Shown: positions 26,570-35,068 of the stretch, one piece after another
How the letters are laid out: every line of letters starts with the position of its first letter
Numbering within the stretch: the stretch's first letter is position 1
Assembly (NCBI RefSeq): GCF_900129135.1
Contig: NZ_FQVI01000006.1
Span: forward strand, 62,001-126,000
Direction: 5' to 3'
DNA: 64,000 bases
DNA from: Lactonifactor longoviformis DSM 17459
GTDB lineage: Bacteria > Bacillota > Clostridia > Lachnospirales > Lachnospiraceae
Made by a program: the position numbers and the translations under genes
Notes under the pieces: generated by a model
Database searches by the model: none
What the model saw: the letters and a program-made list of their open reading frames with translations, nothing else
What the model was told of the DNA's origin: nothing

Positions 26570-27158
26570 AAGAAAGCCCTCCGTCAAATGTAAATTCCGC
26601 CTTTTCTGCCTCTACCAGGGCAGAGAAGGTATTGTCAATGATGATATTTTTGGATGGGATCACAGCCTTTAGGCCTCCGAAAAAAGTCTCGGAGGAGATT
26701 TCAACCTGCTGGTTCGTCTGGGCAACCAGAGTAGGCATCAGAGAAGCATCATTGGAAGAGATATAGATTGTCATCTCATCCCCGTCTGCAAACTCAAGGG
26801 CCTCGTTAATCTTCTTGCATAAGTATCTGGGATAATCAGGAGTACTCATAAATTCTTCCAGCCGGTTTTTAACCTCGGAGATTATGGAGTCTCTGAGTTC
26901 CAGCTGTTTCTTAGCCAGACGGCGTTTGATATTCAGCTGCTCTACAGAGAGAGCTTTGTTAATCTGCCGTTTTGCGCTGTCTGTTTCAGCCTTTAACTCC
27001 ATCTGTGACTGGCGGATTTTTTCCTCCTTATGTTCCTCTAACAGCTTCATTAAAGCTTTTTTATAATTTTCAATTTCCTGTGCGGCTTCGGCCTTGGCAC
27101 TTTCCACGGAAACATCATAGAAATGTTGTAATTTTTCGTCCGTTGTCAATTCTTTCAC
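26562..27158 (-). CDS. atpE: V-type ATP synthase subunit E (peripheral stalk)
   Basis: This is a 198-residue protein. The first 110 residues form a long charged helix (ENYKKALMKLLEEHKEEKIRQ and following), and the last 80 form an alpha/beta head, the standard E-subunit layout. With the G/H-type subunit it makes the peripheral stalk that holds the head still. It lies 35 nt after the F gene and overlaps the A gene by 8 nt. Confidence 0.9.
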   Translation of the reverse strand: MKELTTDEKLQHFYDVSVESAKAEAAQEIENYKKALMKLLEEHKEEKIRQSQMELKAETDSAKRQINKALSVEQLNIKRRLAKKQLELRDSIISEVKNRLEEFMSTPDYPRYLCKKINEALEFADGDEMTIYISSNDASLMPTLVAQTNQQVEISSETFFGGLKAVIPSKNIIIDNTFSALVEAEKAEFTFDGGLSYE

Positions 27159-27193
27159 CTTCTTTTCTTAGAACGAACATCGCTCATAGATTT

Positions 27194-27502
27194 TTATAAC
27201 TTCAGGCCTATTGCCTCATTGACATAAGATGTGATAAAGTCCGGTGCACGGCCTGTACCGTGACGGTCCGGTATTTCAATGATAAGTGGAAGCTTGTGAT
27301 TGAGCTTTACATCATCGATAATTTCTGGAAATTCCCTTCCAAATCTTTCTGTCAGAAGAATGATCCCGATTTCTTTATCGGCGAGGGTCGCCTCCAGAGC
27401 CTTCCGCAGTTCTTCCTTTTCGTGAACTACGATCCCTTCCACTCCTGCTAGTCGCATACCGGTGTAAGTATCAACGTTATCACTGATTAGATACATCTTC
27501 AT
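27194..27502 (-). CDS. atpF: V-type ATP synthase subunit F
   Basis: This is a 102-residue small rotor subunit with the pattern MKMYLISDNVDTYTGMRLAG, EIGIILLTERFG and LIIEIPDRHG, all typical of subunit F. It binds the D shaft and tunes ATP hydrolysis. It lies 7 nt downstream of the K gene. Confidence 0.93.
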   Translation of the reverse strand: MKMYLISDNVDTYTGMRLAGVEGIVVHEKEELRKALEATLADKEIGIILLTERFGREFPEIIDDVKLNHKLPLIIEIPDRHGTGRAPDFITSYVNEAIGLKL

Positions 27503-27509
27503 AATAGAA

Positions 27510-27944
27510 TTACAGCCTTCCCAAGATCATGAAGGAAATAATCAGACCGTAGAGGCAGACACCTTCTGCGAGTCCTACGAAGATAAGTGATTTACCAAGT
27601 ACACTCTGATCTTCGCTGATTGCACCGAGAGCAGCACTTGCAGCACTAGCAACTGCGATACCGCCGCCGATACAGGATAATCCGGTAACTAAAGCAGCAG
27701 CCATATAACCGAGACCTGTGGAGAGGCCTGCACCGGAGTCGCCGGCAGCGGCAAGCGCCGGGCTGGTTCCTGTGAACATGGTCACTACGGCGATTAACAG
27801 GGTTCCGAAGAAGAAAAATACATTGATGCCGAGAGAGGTTTTGTAACGTCCTCTGTTCTTTTCACCGATCAGGTATGCTCCGAAAGGAACGATGATGCTG
27901 AGTACTAATGCTGTTACTAATAAGATTTGAATTGCTGTTGTCAT
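27510..27944 (-). CDS. atpK: V-type ATP synthase subunit K (proteolipid rotor ring)
   Basis: This is a 144-residue protein with four membrane segments. The only membrane carboxylate is the glutamate in VGLAEGVCLYG of the last helix; the corresponding place in helix 2 (NVFFFFGTLLIAVV) has none. It is thus a V-type double hairpin with a single ion site. The helix 3 glutamine used for Na+ in Enterococcus NtpK is not evident (GLSCIGGGIAVASAASAALG). The coupling ion therefore cannot be called from sequence, and H+ is at least as likely. Confidence 0.93.
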   Translation of the reverse strand: MTTAIQILLVTALVLSIIVPFGAYLIGEKNRGRYKTSLGINVFFFFGTLLIAVVTMFTGTSPALAAAGDSGAGLSTGLGYMAAALVTGLSCIGGGIAVASAASAALGAISEDQSVLGKSLIFVGLAEGVCLYGLIISFMILGRL

Positions 27945-27978
27945 AATGTGACCTCCTATTTTTAAAGTTAATATTTAT

Positions 27979-29925
27979 TTATTTCGCAGCTTTTGCTTTT
28001 TTGCTGCGATATAAAAACGGGATAAATTCCTTGCCTGTGCCCTTATAGAAACGGCTGAATAATTCATAATATTCAAGACGAAGTACCTGAATACCAACGA
28101 TCAGACCTTCCATACCGCAGACAATGATGTTGCCTATTACTACAACAATCCAGTTGGGACTGCCTGCTTCGGCCCCTGCCAGCATGAGGACAACCTCCAT
28201 CATAGCGGCGTGGCTTACTGCAAATGCTCCGATACGCACAAAGGAAAGGGTATTGGAGAAGTAGCTGAGAAGAACTTCAAAAAGCTCGAAGAAGGATTGG
28301 GCGATAAACATACCCTTCTCATCCGGAAATATCTTACTTTTCTTTTCCACCAGCCTGGTTAAAGGCTCTTTCATTGCAATGACCAACAGAGGGACAACAA
28401 ACATTATCACCAGAACAATGGCTCCCGGAAGCTTATTCCCCGTGAGGAATAACCCTATGGTAAGTATAATTGCGGCGTAAAACACCAGACCTGCCACCGC
28501 GTTGGTGTCAAACCAGATGTTCTCTGTATCTCTTGCCTTGATACCGTTTATAATATGGAAGATCATGGTCACCACTACCAGGAACATACCAAAGGCAATC
28601 GCCACCACGAAAACAGTATTCAGATTCCCGATGAGAGGGAGCTGGGTCATGCTTTTTACCGGGCGGAGCCAGACTGCAGGGATTAGATCTTCAAAACCAA
28701 AGACGCTTCCGAACATGAAACCAAAAAAGGTTGAGAAGATTCCGGCAGTGCCTATAATGGCAGCCAGGTTCAATTTCTTGAATTTGTAAAGCAGAAAGCC
28801 TCCGGCTACAAGGCAGAGGCCCTGACCGGCATCCCCGAACATAGCGCCGAAGATAAAGGCATAGGTAACAGCTACAAATATAGTCGGATCGATTTCATTG
28901 TATGCCGGCAGTCCGTACATCCTTACAAACATCTCGAAAGGACGGAACGGTCTGGGATTCTTTAGCTTAGTAGGCGGCTGGCAGTGAATGTTGTTCTGAT
29001 CATCTTCAATAATACAGAAGAGATTCATATCATTCTCAATTTCTTTCTGGAACGCCTCCGCATCATTTTCAGCCATCCACCCGCACAGGATATAGAAGGT
29101 ATCCAGATCCGCTGCCGTGCAGGCAGCTACCTTGCGGACGTCAAAGTTTGTAGAGAGAGCTGCCAGGCGGTCCTGGGCGGAAACCAGGCGGATTGCTTCT
29201 TTTTGAAGAACCTGGGTAATTTCCATCTTGCAGGACTGAATCTCTTCTAATATCTCCTGGTATTTCCCGTCCAGTGCTTTGTAAGCCTGAGAGGGAGTAC
29301 CCTGATAGTGATCCGGGATAAATACCTTTTCAAAGTGCATGGAAGAGAATACCGCATCTACTTTGGCAATGGTGGTACGGGGAGCAAAGTACACGCCCCA
29401 TACGTACTCGTCATCTGAATGGCAGGGATAAAACACTGCATCCAGGTTTTCATAAACATAATTTTCAAAATTCGAATAGAATTCTTTTCCGATCTTTCCA
29501 AACCGGGACTGTACAAAGTTGAAGTGAATCACCGAAGAAATATCACAGGGGAGTTCCTGGAAGGGTTCAATCCTCTCCATGGAGGCCTCCAGAGCACTCC
29601 TTTTTTCTTCCAGCGCAGCCCTTTTGCTGTTCAGGCCGCTTAGTTTTTCTTCCATATCCTGTACCAGCTTAATGGCATCTTCAACGCTGATGTCTTCAAT
29701 TGGAATATCGTCTGTATTACCTAAAAGCTCGGTGAATCCAGTCGCCTTATTCAGTGCTTCCCTGTAGGGATTTATCTGTATATAAGGGGTGAGATGCTGT
29801 ACCTGGGTTAGCTGAGCCAGGGCATTCTCAAGATGGATTTCATATTTGGCCAGGTATTTATTTACCACTCGGTCAATGTCTTCCTTAGGGCCGGTAATAC
29901 TTAAAAACTTCATTTTTACAATCAC
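27979..29925 (-). CDS. atpI: V-type ATP synthase subunit I (membrane stator)
   Basis: A protein of about 648 residues. The N-terminal cytoplasmic half (about 330 residues) has coiled-coil parts, and the C-terminal half has about eight membrane segments. The essential arginine is visible in LSFVRIGAFAVSHAAMM, and FGAMFGDAGQGL is the family signature. GTG 29925 is preferred because GGAGG lies 8 nt upstream; ATG 29931 would be only 2 nt from it. It forms the ion path against the K ring. Confidence 0.94.
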   Translation of the reverse strand: MIVKMKFLSITGPKEDIDRVVNKYLAKYEIHLENALAQLTQVQHLTPYIQINPYREALNKATGFTELLGNTDDIPIEDISVEDAIKLVQDMEEKLSGLNSKRAALEEKRSALEASMERIEPFQELPCDISSVIHFNFVQSRFGKIGKEFYSNFENYVYENLDAVFYPCHSDDEYVWGVYFAPRTTIAKVDAVFSSMHFEKVFIPDHYQGTPSQAYKALDGKYQEILEEIQSCKMEITQVLQKEAIRLVSAQDRLAALSTNFDVRKVAACTAADLDTFYILCGWMAENDAEAFQKEIENDMNLFCIIEDDQNNIHCQPPTKLKNPRPFRPFEMFVRMYGLPAYNEIDPTIFVAVTYAFIFGAMFGDAGQGLCLVAGGFLLYKFKKLNLAAIIGTAGIFSTFFGFMFGSVFGFEDLIPAVWLRPVKSMTQLPLIGNLNTVFVVAIAFGMFLVVVTMIFHIINGIKARDTENIWFDTNAVAGLVFYAAIILTIGLFLTGNKLPGAIVLVIMFVVPLLVIAMKEPLTRLVEKKSKIFPDEKGMFIAQSFFELFEVLLSYFSNTLSFVRIGAFAVSHAAMMEVVLMLAGAEAGSPNWIVVVIGNIIVCGMEGLIVGIQVLRLEYYELFSRFYKGTGKEFIPFLYRSKKAKAAK

Positions 29926-29946
29926 GTGCATTACCTCCAGGGTTTT

Positions 29947-30993
29947 TTAGTTTTTCATTATGTGTTCCATGGTTTCCTGAGGGGGAACACCATACCTTAC
30001 ACATTCCACAGCAGTAGTTAGCCGGTCTACCTCATGTTCTTTGTGATACAGGTATGAATAGATGATAGCCACAGAGTGGGGATTCCTGCGGGCTTCCACT
30101 TCCAAAATGGAGCGGAGCACATAATTGTACTCATTTTCCAGATTCTCAGGTGTCATATCATCTAAGGTTCTTCCATAGTATGTCTGCGCCAGCAGCTTGC
30201 CGAATTCGTCCATATCATTTGCCTCTACCAGGGCCGTAATCTCTTCTTTGTGAAGTTTGAACCGCACTGGGATCAGCAGTGCATAGATTTCGGCATGTGA
30301 CATTTGATAATACTTTTTGGACCTGTAAATCCACGAAAGATTCAGCATGTCGAATTTGCGGCCGTACGCCTGAGTCATTTCTTTTAAATCCACGCTTTTA
30401 AACAGCTTATCCTTCACCTTCCAGATCTGTGCAAAATAGTACTGATCCAGGGCCATTCCATAGTCGAACAGCAGCGGCTGTTCTTTTGGGGAGTTCAGTA
30501 TGCGGCTTAAGGGGGCATAATACTCAGTGTCCTTTAAGTTATTAATGAATTCTTCGATGGTGCCGGAAGCAGTGAGCTTGGAAATGTTCAGCTGTGAATG
30601 GCGGTCAAAAAATTCCTTAAAGATTGACAGGTCTAATGTTGCCTCCCTGTGATCAAAAATCTTACGAAGACAATCTTTCATAATTGAGATCTCATAGCGT
30701 TTAAAGTAAAGTGCCAGAAAGGTTCTCTGCTTTGGATTAGAAAAATGATAAATCCTTGTAAAGTTCTGGTAGATGGTATGGGTCAGCAGGTGTTCGATTT
30801 CCCCCCGGTGAAGTGTGTTCTCGTCAAGATCAGCCCACAGTTTTTCAAATCCCGGCTGCTTCTTAAGGTAGGCCACTACCTGGGGAACGCTGGTCATCTG
30901 TGAGATCTCCTGGAACTGGGGGATGTCTATCAGACGGCGCTGCATAGCCCGAATCTTAGTGGATAACCCACTGTAGGATAATAAGCTTCCCAT
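29947..30993 (-). CDS. atpC: V-type ATP synthase subunit C
   Basis: This is a 348-residue, all-helical protein of the V-ATPase C/AC39 (subunit d) family, with SGLSTKIRAMQRRLID at the start and a central MSHAEIYALLIPVRF. It caps the K ring and receives the D-F shaft. It is placed second in the operon before I, unlike the classical NtpIKECGABD order of Enterococcus. It starts 4 nt after the preceding stop. Confidence 0.9.
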   Translation of the reverse strand: MGSLLSYSGLSTKIRAMQRRLIDIPQFQEISQMTSVPQVVAYLKKQPGFEKLWADLDENTLHRGEIEHLLTHTIYQNFTRIYHFSNPKQRTFLALYFKRYEISIMKDCLRKIFDHREATLDLSIFKEFFDRHSQLNISKLTASGTIEEFINNLKDTEYYAPLSRILNSPKEQPLLFDYGMALDQYYFAQIWKVKDKLFKSVDLKEMTQAYGRKFDMLNLSWIYRSKKYYQMSHAEIYALLIPVRFKLHKEEITALVEANDMDEFGKLLAQTYYGRTLDDMTPENLENEYNYVLRSILEVEARRNPHSVAIIYSYLYHKEHEVDRLTTAVECVRYGVPPQETMEHIMKN

Positions 30994-30997
30994 AATA

Positions 30998-31309
30998 TCA
31001 CATCCTTAATAGTTTATTGAATATTTCCTTGGAGATATCCTCATGGTTTTCCTCGAAAAATTCATCCAGCTTTTTCACCAGGGTGTCTGTACGCATCTTT
31101 AACCCTGCAAGTTCGGATTCCTTTTTCTCTTCCAGCTTCTTTCTAATGTTTTCCAATTCTTTCTGTGTCTGGGAATCGATTTGCGCATCATAGGCCTTTT
31201 GCTTTTCCTCCATCTCCGCTGCAAGGGCCTTCTTCTGGATGTTAACGTCTTCCATAATCTTCGACGCAGTAGATTCTATCTCGGATAATTTATTAATCAC
31301 GTTTTCCAT
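30998..31309 (-). CDS. V-type ATP synthase G/H-type stalk subunit (NtpF-like)
   Basis: This is a 103-residue, highly charged helix (EEKQKAYDAQIDSQTQKELE) without membrane segments, typical in size and composition of the G/H subunit that pairs with E. ATG 31309 is chosen because AAGGAGG lies upstream; an in-frame start at 31342 lacks one. As first gene of the operon it completes the peripheral stalk set. Confidence 0.8.
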   Translation of the reverse strand: MENVINKLSEIESTASKIMEDVNIQKKALAAEMEEKQKAYDAQIDSQTQKELENIRKKLEEKKESELAGLKMRTDTLVKKLDEFFEENHEDISKEIFNKLLRM

Positions 31310-31342
31310 CTTTCTCCTCCTTCTTACATTTCTGCTAGACAA

Positions 31343-31680
31343 TATAGTTACACTTGGCTGCCAGTTTTCTTCTTTTCTATATCATACACCTTTTTTTGAA
31401 AAAGGGAAGAGTCTTTATATAAAATTAATGTATTTTATTAATAAATATCGTAAGTGTTAACGTAAGAGGCAAATTATGCTGATTCTGTGGGCTAACCCTC
31501 GAAATTTGGCAGATTCGCTGCCGGAAATGCTTAAATTTGGTCTAAAATATACATTTCAGCTTCCCTAAACAGAAGATATATTGTACTATTAGGGTGTGCA
31601 AAAAACGTAGAAAGGGCAAAACGATAAATTTAACCCTCTCTCAGGGAGCGTTAAGATTTCGTAAATGTTTTTAGGAAGCT
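31343..31680. other. Divergent intergenic region between V-ATPase operon and trmB
   Basis: This AT-rich stretch must hold promoters in both directions, but I could not identify a convincing -35/-10 pair on either strand. Short inverted segments (for example around 31500-31530) are weak. No gene is seen. Confidence 0.5.
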
Positions 31681-32334
31681 ATGAGATTAAGAAATATTCC
31701 AGCTGCAAAAGATGAGATATCCAACAGCCCGTATGTGGTACATGGTGAAAAGGACTATAAAGGCCGATGGATGAATGTATTCGGCAACAGCAACCCTATC
31801 GCCCTTGAGGTAGGTATGGGAAAAGGCCGCTTTATCATGGATATGGCAGAACTTTATCCCGACTGGAACTTTGTGGGGATAGAGATGTATGACAGCGTTC
31901 TGCTTCGGGCCCTTCAGAAAATGGATGATAAGAACGCAAAGGGCTGTGTTCCGGGAAACCTCAGGTTCCTGCGCATGGATGCCAGGGAACTTCCGGAGGT
32001 ATTTGCAAAGGATGAGGTTGCTAAAATTTACCTCAATTTTTCCGATCCCTGGCCCAAAGAACGCCACGCCAAACGCAGACTGACATCCCGCCAGTTTCTG
32101 GACCGGTATGTTAAGATATTATGCCCCGATGGGCTTGTAGAATTCAAGACAGATAATGGGCCCCTGTTTGAATTTTCGTTGGAGGAGATTCAGGCGTCGG
32201 GATGGGAATTAATGACTTGTACGTATGATCTTCATCATGATAGGAAACTGGCTGAGAGCAACATTATGACGGAGTATGAAGAAAAGTTTTCAGGAATGGG
32301 AAATCCTATACACAAGCTGATCGCCAGACCCTGA
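31681..32334 (+). CDS. trmB: tRNA (guanine-N7-)-methyltransferase
   Basis: This is a 217-residue protein with the SAM-binding motif LEVGMGKGRFIMDMAELYPD (around residue 43) and the TrmB signature NFSDPWPKERHAKRRLTS. It methylates G46 in the variable loop of tRNAs. AGGAAG lies just upstream of ATG 31681. Confidence 0.95.
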   Translation: MRLRNIPAAKDEISNSPYVVHGEKDYKGRWMNVFGNSNPIALEVGMGKGRFIMDMAELYPDWNFVGIEMYDSVLLRALQKMDDKNAKGCVPGNLRFLRMDARELPEVFAKDEVAKIYLNFSDPWPKERHAKRRLTSRQFLDRYVKILCPDGLVEFKTDNGPLFEFSLEEIQASGWELMTCTYDLHHDRKLAESNIMTEYEEKFSGMGNPIHKLIARP

Positions 32335-32353
32335 ACGTGATTTTAGAATAAAA

Positions 32354-32383
32354 TTTACATTTAAGGGAATGCTTTCATATTAT
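32354..32383 (+). promoter_or_regulatory. Promoter of the small-protein/trxA unit
   Basis: TTTACA (32354-32359), an 18-bp spacer and TATTAT (32378-32383) lie just after trmB. Confidence 0.5.
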
Positions 32384-32419
32384 AGTGTAAGAAGGCAGAA
32401 GCAGGAGACGTAAAGCTCT

Positions 32420-32563
32420 ATGGCAAAAAGAAAGAAAGGCTTAGAAACTTCGCTGACCCAGTGGGCCTATCAGAATAAGAAGGCCGGAAGTAAGATGACG
32501 GATATTATGAAATCGCTGGAAGAGGTCCAGAAACTGCTGGGTGAAAAGAAGAAAGATAAGTAA
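32420..32563 (+). CDS. 47-residue basic protein of unknown function
   Basis: A short frame begins MAKRKKGLETSLTQWAYQNK and continues with a helical, charged segment containing MTDIMKSLEEVQKLL, ending in a lysine-rich tail. AGGAGA lies about 11 nt upstream. It follows the promoter at 32354-32383 and lies 42 nt before trxA, so it is probably the first gene of that transcript. I do not recognise it. Confidence 0.6.
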   Translation: MAKRKKGLETSLTQWAYQNKKAGSKMTDIMKSLEEVQKLLGEKKKDK

Positions 32564-32605
32564 ATTGGATGAATATACATCCCCGACAAAGAAAGGAGAG
32601 CAGCT

Positions 32606-32923
32606 ATGGTTAAAGTGTTAAATGAAGAGAACTTTGAGACAGAGGTGATGGGAGCAGGCAAGGCGGCGCTGGTAGATTTCTATGCAGACTGGTGCGGACC
32701 CTGCAAGATGATGGCTCCCGTAGTAGAAGAGCTTTCTGAGGAGTACAAAGAAAAGGCGGTATTCGGAAAGGTGAATGTGGATGAGAATCCCTCACTTGCT
32801 CAGAAATACGGTGTAATGTCCATTCCTACTTTTGTGATTCTCAAGGACGGTCAGGTGGCAGGAAAGGCCATGGGCGCAATTGACAAAAAGGAATTGGAAG
32901 AAAAGCTTGACGCAGTGCTTTAA
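32606..32923 (+). CDS. trxA: Thioredoxin
   Basis: This is a 105-residue protein with the active site FYADWCGPCKMMAPV (WCGPC around residues 28-32) and the cis-proline loop VMSIPTFVILKDG. It is the general disulfide reductant recycled by TrxB, which is encoded about 13 kb away. AAAGGAG precedes the start, and the terminator begins inside the last codons. Confidence 0.96.
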   Translation: MVKVLNEENFETEVMGAGKAALVDFYADWCGPCKMMAPVVEELSEEYKEKAVFGKVNVDENPSLAQKYGVMSIPTFVILKDGQVAGKAMGAIDKKELEEKLDAVL

Positions 32924-32944
32924 AGCATTGCGTCTCTCTTTTTT
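32909..32944 (+). terminator. Terminator overlapping the trxA stop
   Basis: A dyad at 32909-32934 that includes the TAA stop is followed by CTCTTTTTT. Confidence 0.82.
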
Positions 32945-33007
32945 CGGGGAGGATTTCGTTTAAATTTCATGTTTGTAAAAAAAATATGAAAAAAGTAAAA
33001 AATATGC

Positions 33008-33036
33008 TTGCATTTTTCGGGAGTTTCTATTATAAT
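33008..33036 (+). promoter_or_regulatory. Promoter of tRNA-Lys
   Basis: TTGCAT (33008-33013), 17 bp, TATAAT (33031-33036), about 45 nt before the mature tRNA. Confidence 0.7.
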
Positions 33037-33081
33037 AAATTTTGCGCTGGTGAAGCAGCGTAAAAGAAATAAATCAAATAA

Positions 33082-33154
33082 GCGCGATTAGCTCAGCTGG
33101 CAGAGCACCTGACTCTTAATCAGGGTGTCCAGGGTTCGAACCCCTGATCGCGCA
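33082..33154 (+). tRNA. tRNA-Lys (anticodon CTT)
   Basis: This is a 73-nt cloverleaf. The acceptor GCGCGAT (33082-33088) pairs with ATCGCGC (33147-33153), with discriminator A. The D arm contains AGCTCAGCTGGCAGAGC, the anticodon stem is CCTGA/TCAGG, the loop is CTCTTAA with anticodon CTT at 33115-33117, and the T arm contains GGTTCGAACCC. CCA is not encoded. Confidence 0.97.
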
Positions 33155-33161
33155 TTTAAGG

Positions 33162-33203
33162 CACTGTTTTTGCAGACGTAGAGCTGCGGGGACGGTGTTT
33201 TTT
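33162..33203 (+). terminator. Terminator of tRNA-Lys
   Basis: A 14-bp hairpin (33162-33175 with 33184-33197) contains several G-T pairs and is followed by TTTTTT. Confidence 0.65.
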
Positions 33204-33296
33204 ATGTTTACGGGAGATATATGGGCGGGATAGGGTATCAGCTTTTCAGGATAAAATCCCTTTAGAAAAATCATTTTTTGATTCTTGATCATACAG

Positions 33297-33329
33297 CCAG
33301 GGCCTGAAAGTTTCAAGCCCTGGTTTTTT
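33297..33329 (+). terminator. Second terminator-like hairpin downstream of tRNA-Lys
   Basis: CCAGGGC (33297-33303) and GCCCTGG (33317-33323) flank a partly pairable loop, with TTTTTT after it. It guards the convergent membrane-protein gene from readthrough. Confidence 0.65.
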
Positions 33330-33374
33330 GTAATGGTATCCAGAGGTAGGAACGGTTTTTAACAATGAATTTCT

Positions 33375-33911
33375 CTAATAGATATCATCATCCTCCATAT
33401 CCAGCTCTTTTTTCTTACCCATCACCAGGTAAACTCCAAGGGCTACCAGGCCGACAGCAATAATTGTTTTGGGCAGATAATTGCTGATACCATTGAGAAT
33501 GTCGATAATAAAAGCGGGCATAAAACTATAGAAGATGGAGCGCATAATGTTCCACAGCATGGAAGCACCCATAAGTATAAGTACAAGGGAGACAAATCCC
33601 TGATATTTTCTGAGAAAGCCTTCTTTATCTCTCAGAAGCTCATCCAGATGGAACAGATAAGTATCTTCCAGGGAGTAAAATTCCTCTTCGGAGAGGGATG
33701 CCAGATTATGGACATTAAAGAAGCTGTAAAACCACAGCACCGGGATGGCAAGCATCAATATGCCTATATTCAGTGTTGTGGAGAGTGCGATAATCCCCCA
33801 GAAAACACCCATAATACTGATTCCCTGCCTGCGGAAGCCCATATATAATTCCCCCGCTCCTGGGATAAGAGAGAAGATAAAGAGCCAAAAGCCACGTTTT
33901 TGTTTAGTCAT
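33375..33911 (-). CDS. Small membrane protein of the sigma/anti-sigma operon
   Basis: This is a 178-residue protein from ATG 33911 behind GGAGGT. It has about four membrane segments. The N-terminal part LIPGAGELYMGFRRQGISIM resembles a TM2-type hairpin, and the middle is soluble with acidic stretches (SLSEEEFYSLEDTYLFHLDE). It overlaps the anti-sigma gene by 8 nt and is the third gene of the ECF operon. It may sense or transmit an envelope signal, but no specific function is recognisable. Confidence 0.7.
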   Translation of the reverse strand: MTKQKRGFWLFIFSLIPGAGELYMGFRRQGISIMGVFWGIIALSTTLNIGILMLAIPVLWFYSFFNVHNLASLSEEEFYSLEDTYLFHLDELLRDKEGFLRKYQGFVSLVLILMGASMLWNIMRSIFYSFMPAFIIDILNGISNYLPKTIIAVGLVALGVYLVMGKKKELDMEDDDIY

Positions 33912-34368
33912 TGTAGTTACCTCCATTTATAATTTTATTTGTAATATCCTGCAGCCAATCGGACATCTGACTGCCTTTTTCCTGAATTCGCCCGGGCATC
34001 TGTGAGGTGATGCCAGGGGACTCCTCCCGGGAAATGGAAGGAATCAGATCAAATCGGCTCACTGCCAGGAGAATCAGCAGAGCACCTATGACGCCTGCGG
34101 CTGTTTTCAGACTGTAGTATAGCAGCTGAAGCTGCTTCGTAGTCTCTTTCACCTGGACGGCAGCCTGTATATCCGGGCGGTGCACCCGGTCTTTAATCTG
34201 CTCTTTCAGATAGGCGGGAGCCTGAACCATCGGGGTACTTTTCTCCAGTGCGGCCAGAGTTTCCCGGCAATATTCACAGGTATCCAGATGTTCTAATACC
34301 TGCAGCAGTTCATCGGCGTTCAGTGTGCCGTTTAGAAAATTCTGCAGGGACTTTTCCTTTATATGCAT
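33904..34368 (-). CDS. Zinc-finger anti-sigma factor
   Basis: This is a 154-residue protein. The N-terminal HLDTCEYCRETL (residues about 27-38) is the H-x3-C-x2-C motif of zinc-binding anti-sigma (ZAS/HC2) domains. One membrane helix (AGVIGALLILLAVSRF, about residues 90-108) separates it from a short outer domain. It is placed directly after an ECF sigma gene (stop and start adjoining), so it should hold that sigma at the membrane. Confidence 0.85.
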   Translation of the reverse strand: MHIKEKSLQNFLNGTLNADELLQVLEHLDTCEYCRETLAALEKSTPMVQAPAYLKEQIKDRVHRPDIQAAVQVKETTKQLQLLYYSLKTAAGVIGALLILLAVSRFDLIPSISREESPGITSQMPGRIQEKGSQMSDWLQDITNKIINGGNYND

Positions 34369-34872
34369 CTAACCGCTCCTTTCCACAAGTTTTTTCAGCA
34401 TCCCTTTGGCACGGTAGAGCTGAGTTTGAATGGTTTTAAGGTTCTTTCCGGTTTTATCCGCAATTTCTTTAGGTGAAAGCTCGTGACAGAAATGCTCTGT
34501 GGCAATTTCCCGATACGGGCTTTTCAGCTGTCCGCACAGATTCTGTACCTTAAGGCTGGATTCTGCAAGAAGATACTGCGCTTCCGGGGAGCCTTCCTTG
34601 TCTGCTATACCGGTGAAATAAGAGTCTTCAGCCGGAATCATGCGCCTGGCGGCCTGCTTCCGATAGTCCAGGCATTTATGCACCGCTATTTTGCTGAGCC
34701 AGGCCCTTTCATGAGCACCGTCAAAGGATGAAAGGCTTTTGTAGGCGGCTAGAAACACATCCTGAGTCAAATCTTCGGCATCAAATGGATTTCCTGCGGA
34801 TTGAAGACATATGGAGTAAATGAGATTCTGGTAATTGTCTATCAGATGTTCGAAATATTCTTCCCGGTTGAT
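34369..34872 (-). CDS. ECF-type RNA polymerase sigma factor, apparent ATC start
   Basis: Reading back from the stop, the frame shows a full region 2 (EEYFEHLIDNYQNLIYSIC, DAEDLTQDVFLAAYKS) and region 4 (LSPKEIADKTGKNLKTIQTQL). Region 2 extends upstream of the first TTG at 34770, so that TTG is internal. Between the in-frame TAA near 34914 and region 2 there is no ATG, GTG or TTG. AGGAGG at 34881-34886 stands 8 nt before ATC at 34872, giving a 167-residue protein of normal ECF length. The gene is followed by its anti-sigma. Confidence 0.75.
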   Translation of the reverse strand: MNREEYFEHLIDNYQNLIYSICLQSAGNPFDAEDLTQDVFLAAYKSLSSFDGAHERAWLSKIAVHKCLDYRKQAARRMIPAEDSYFTGIADKEGSPEAQYLLAESSLKVQNLCGQLKSPYREIATEHFCHELSPKEIADKTGKNLKTIQTQLYRAKGMLKKLVERSG

Positions 34873-35068
34873 GTGATCCGCCTCCTCTGCAGGTATTTGT
34901 AAGCCTGTGTTTTAACTCACCTATATACTATAACGAGTCAAAGGTGAGAAAGTCTTCAGTTTTTATATATTTTATTTAATTTTTCTTTCTCTCTGTGATT
35001 GCAGTAGAAAATCTATGATACAATAGAACAGACAGAAAGTAAAGGAACAGAGGATGGAGGATTAGGAT

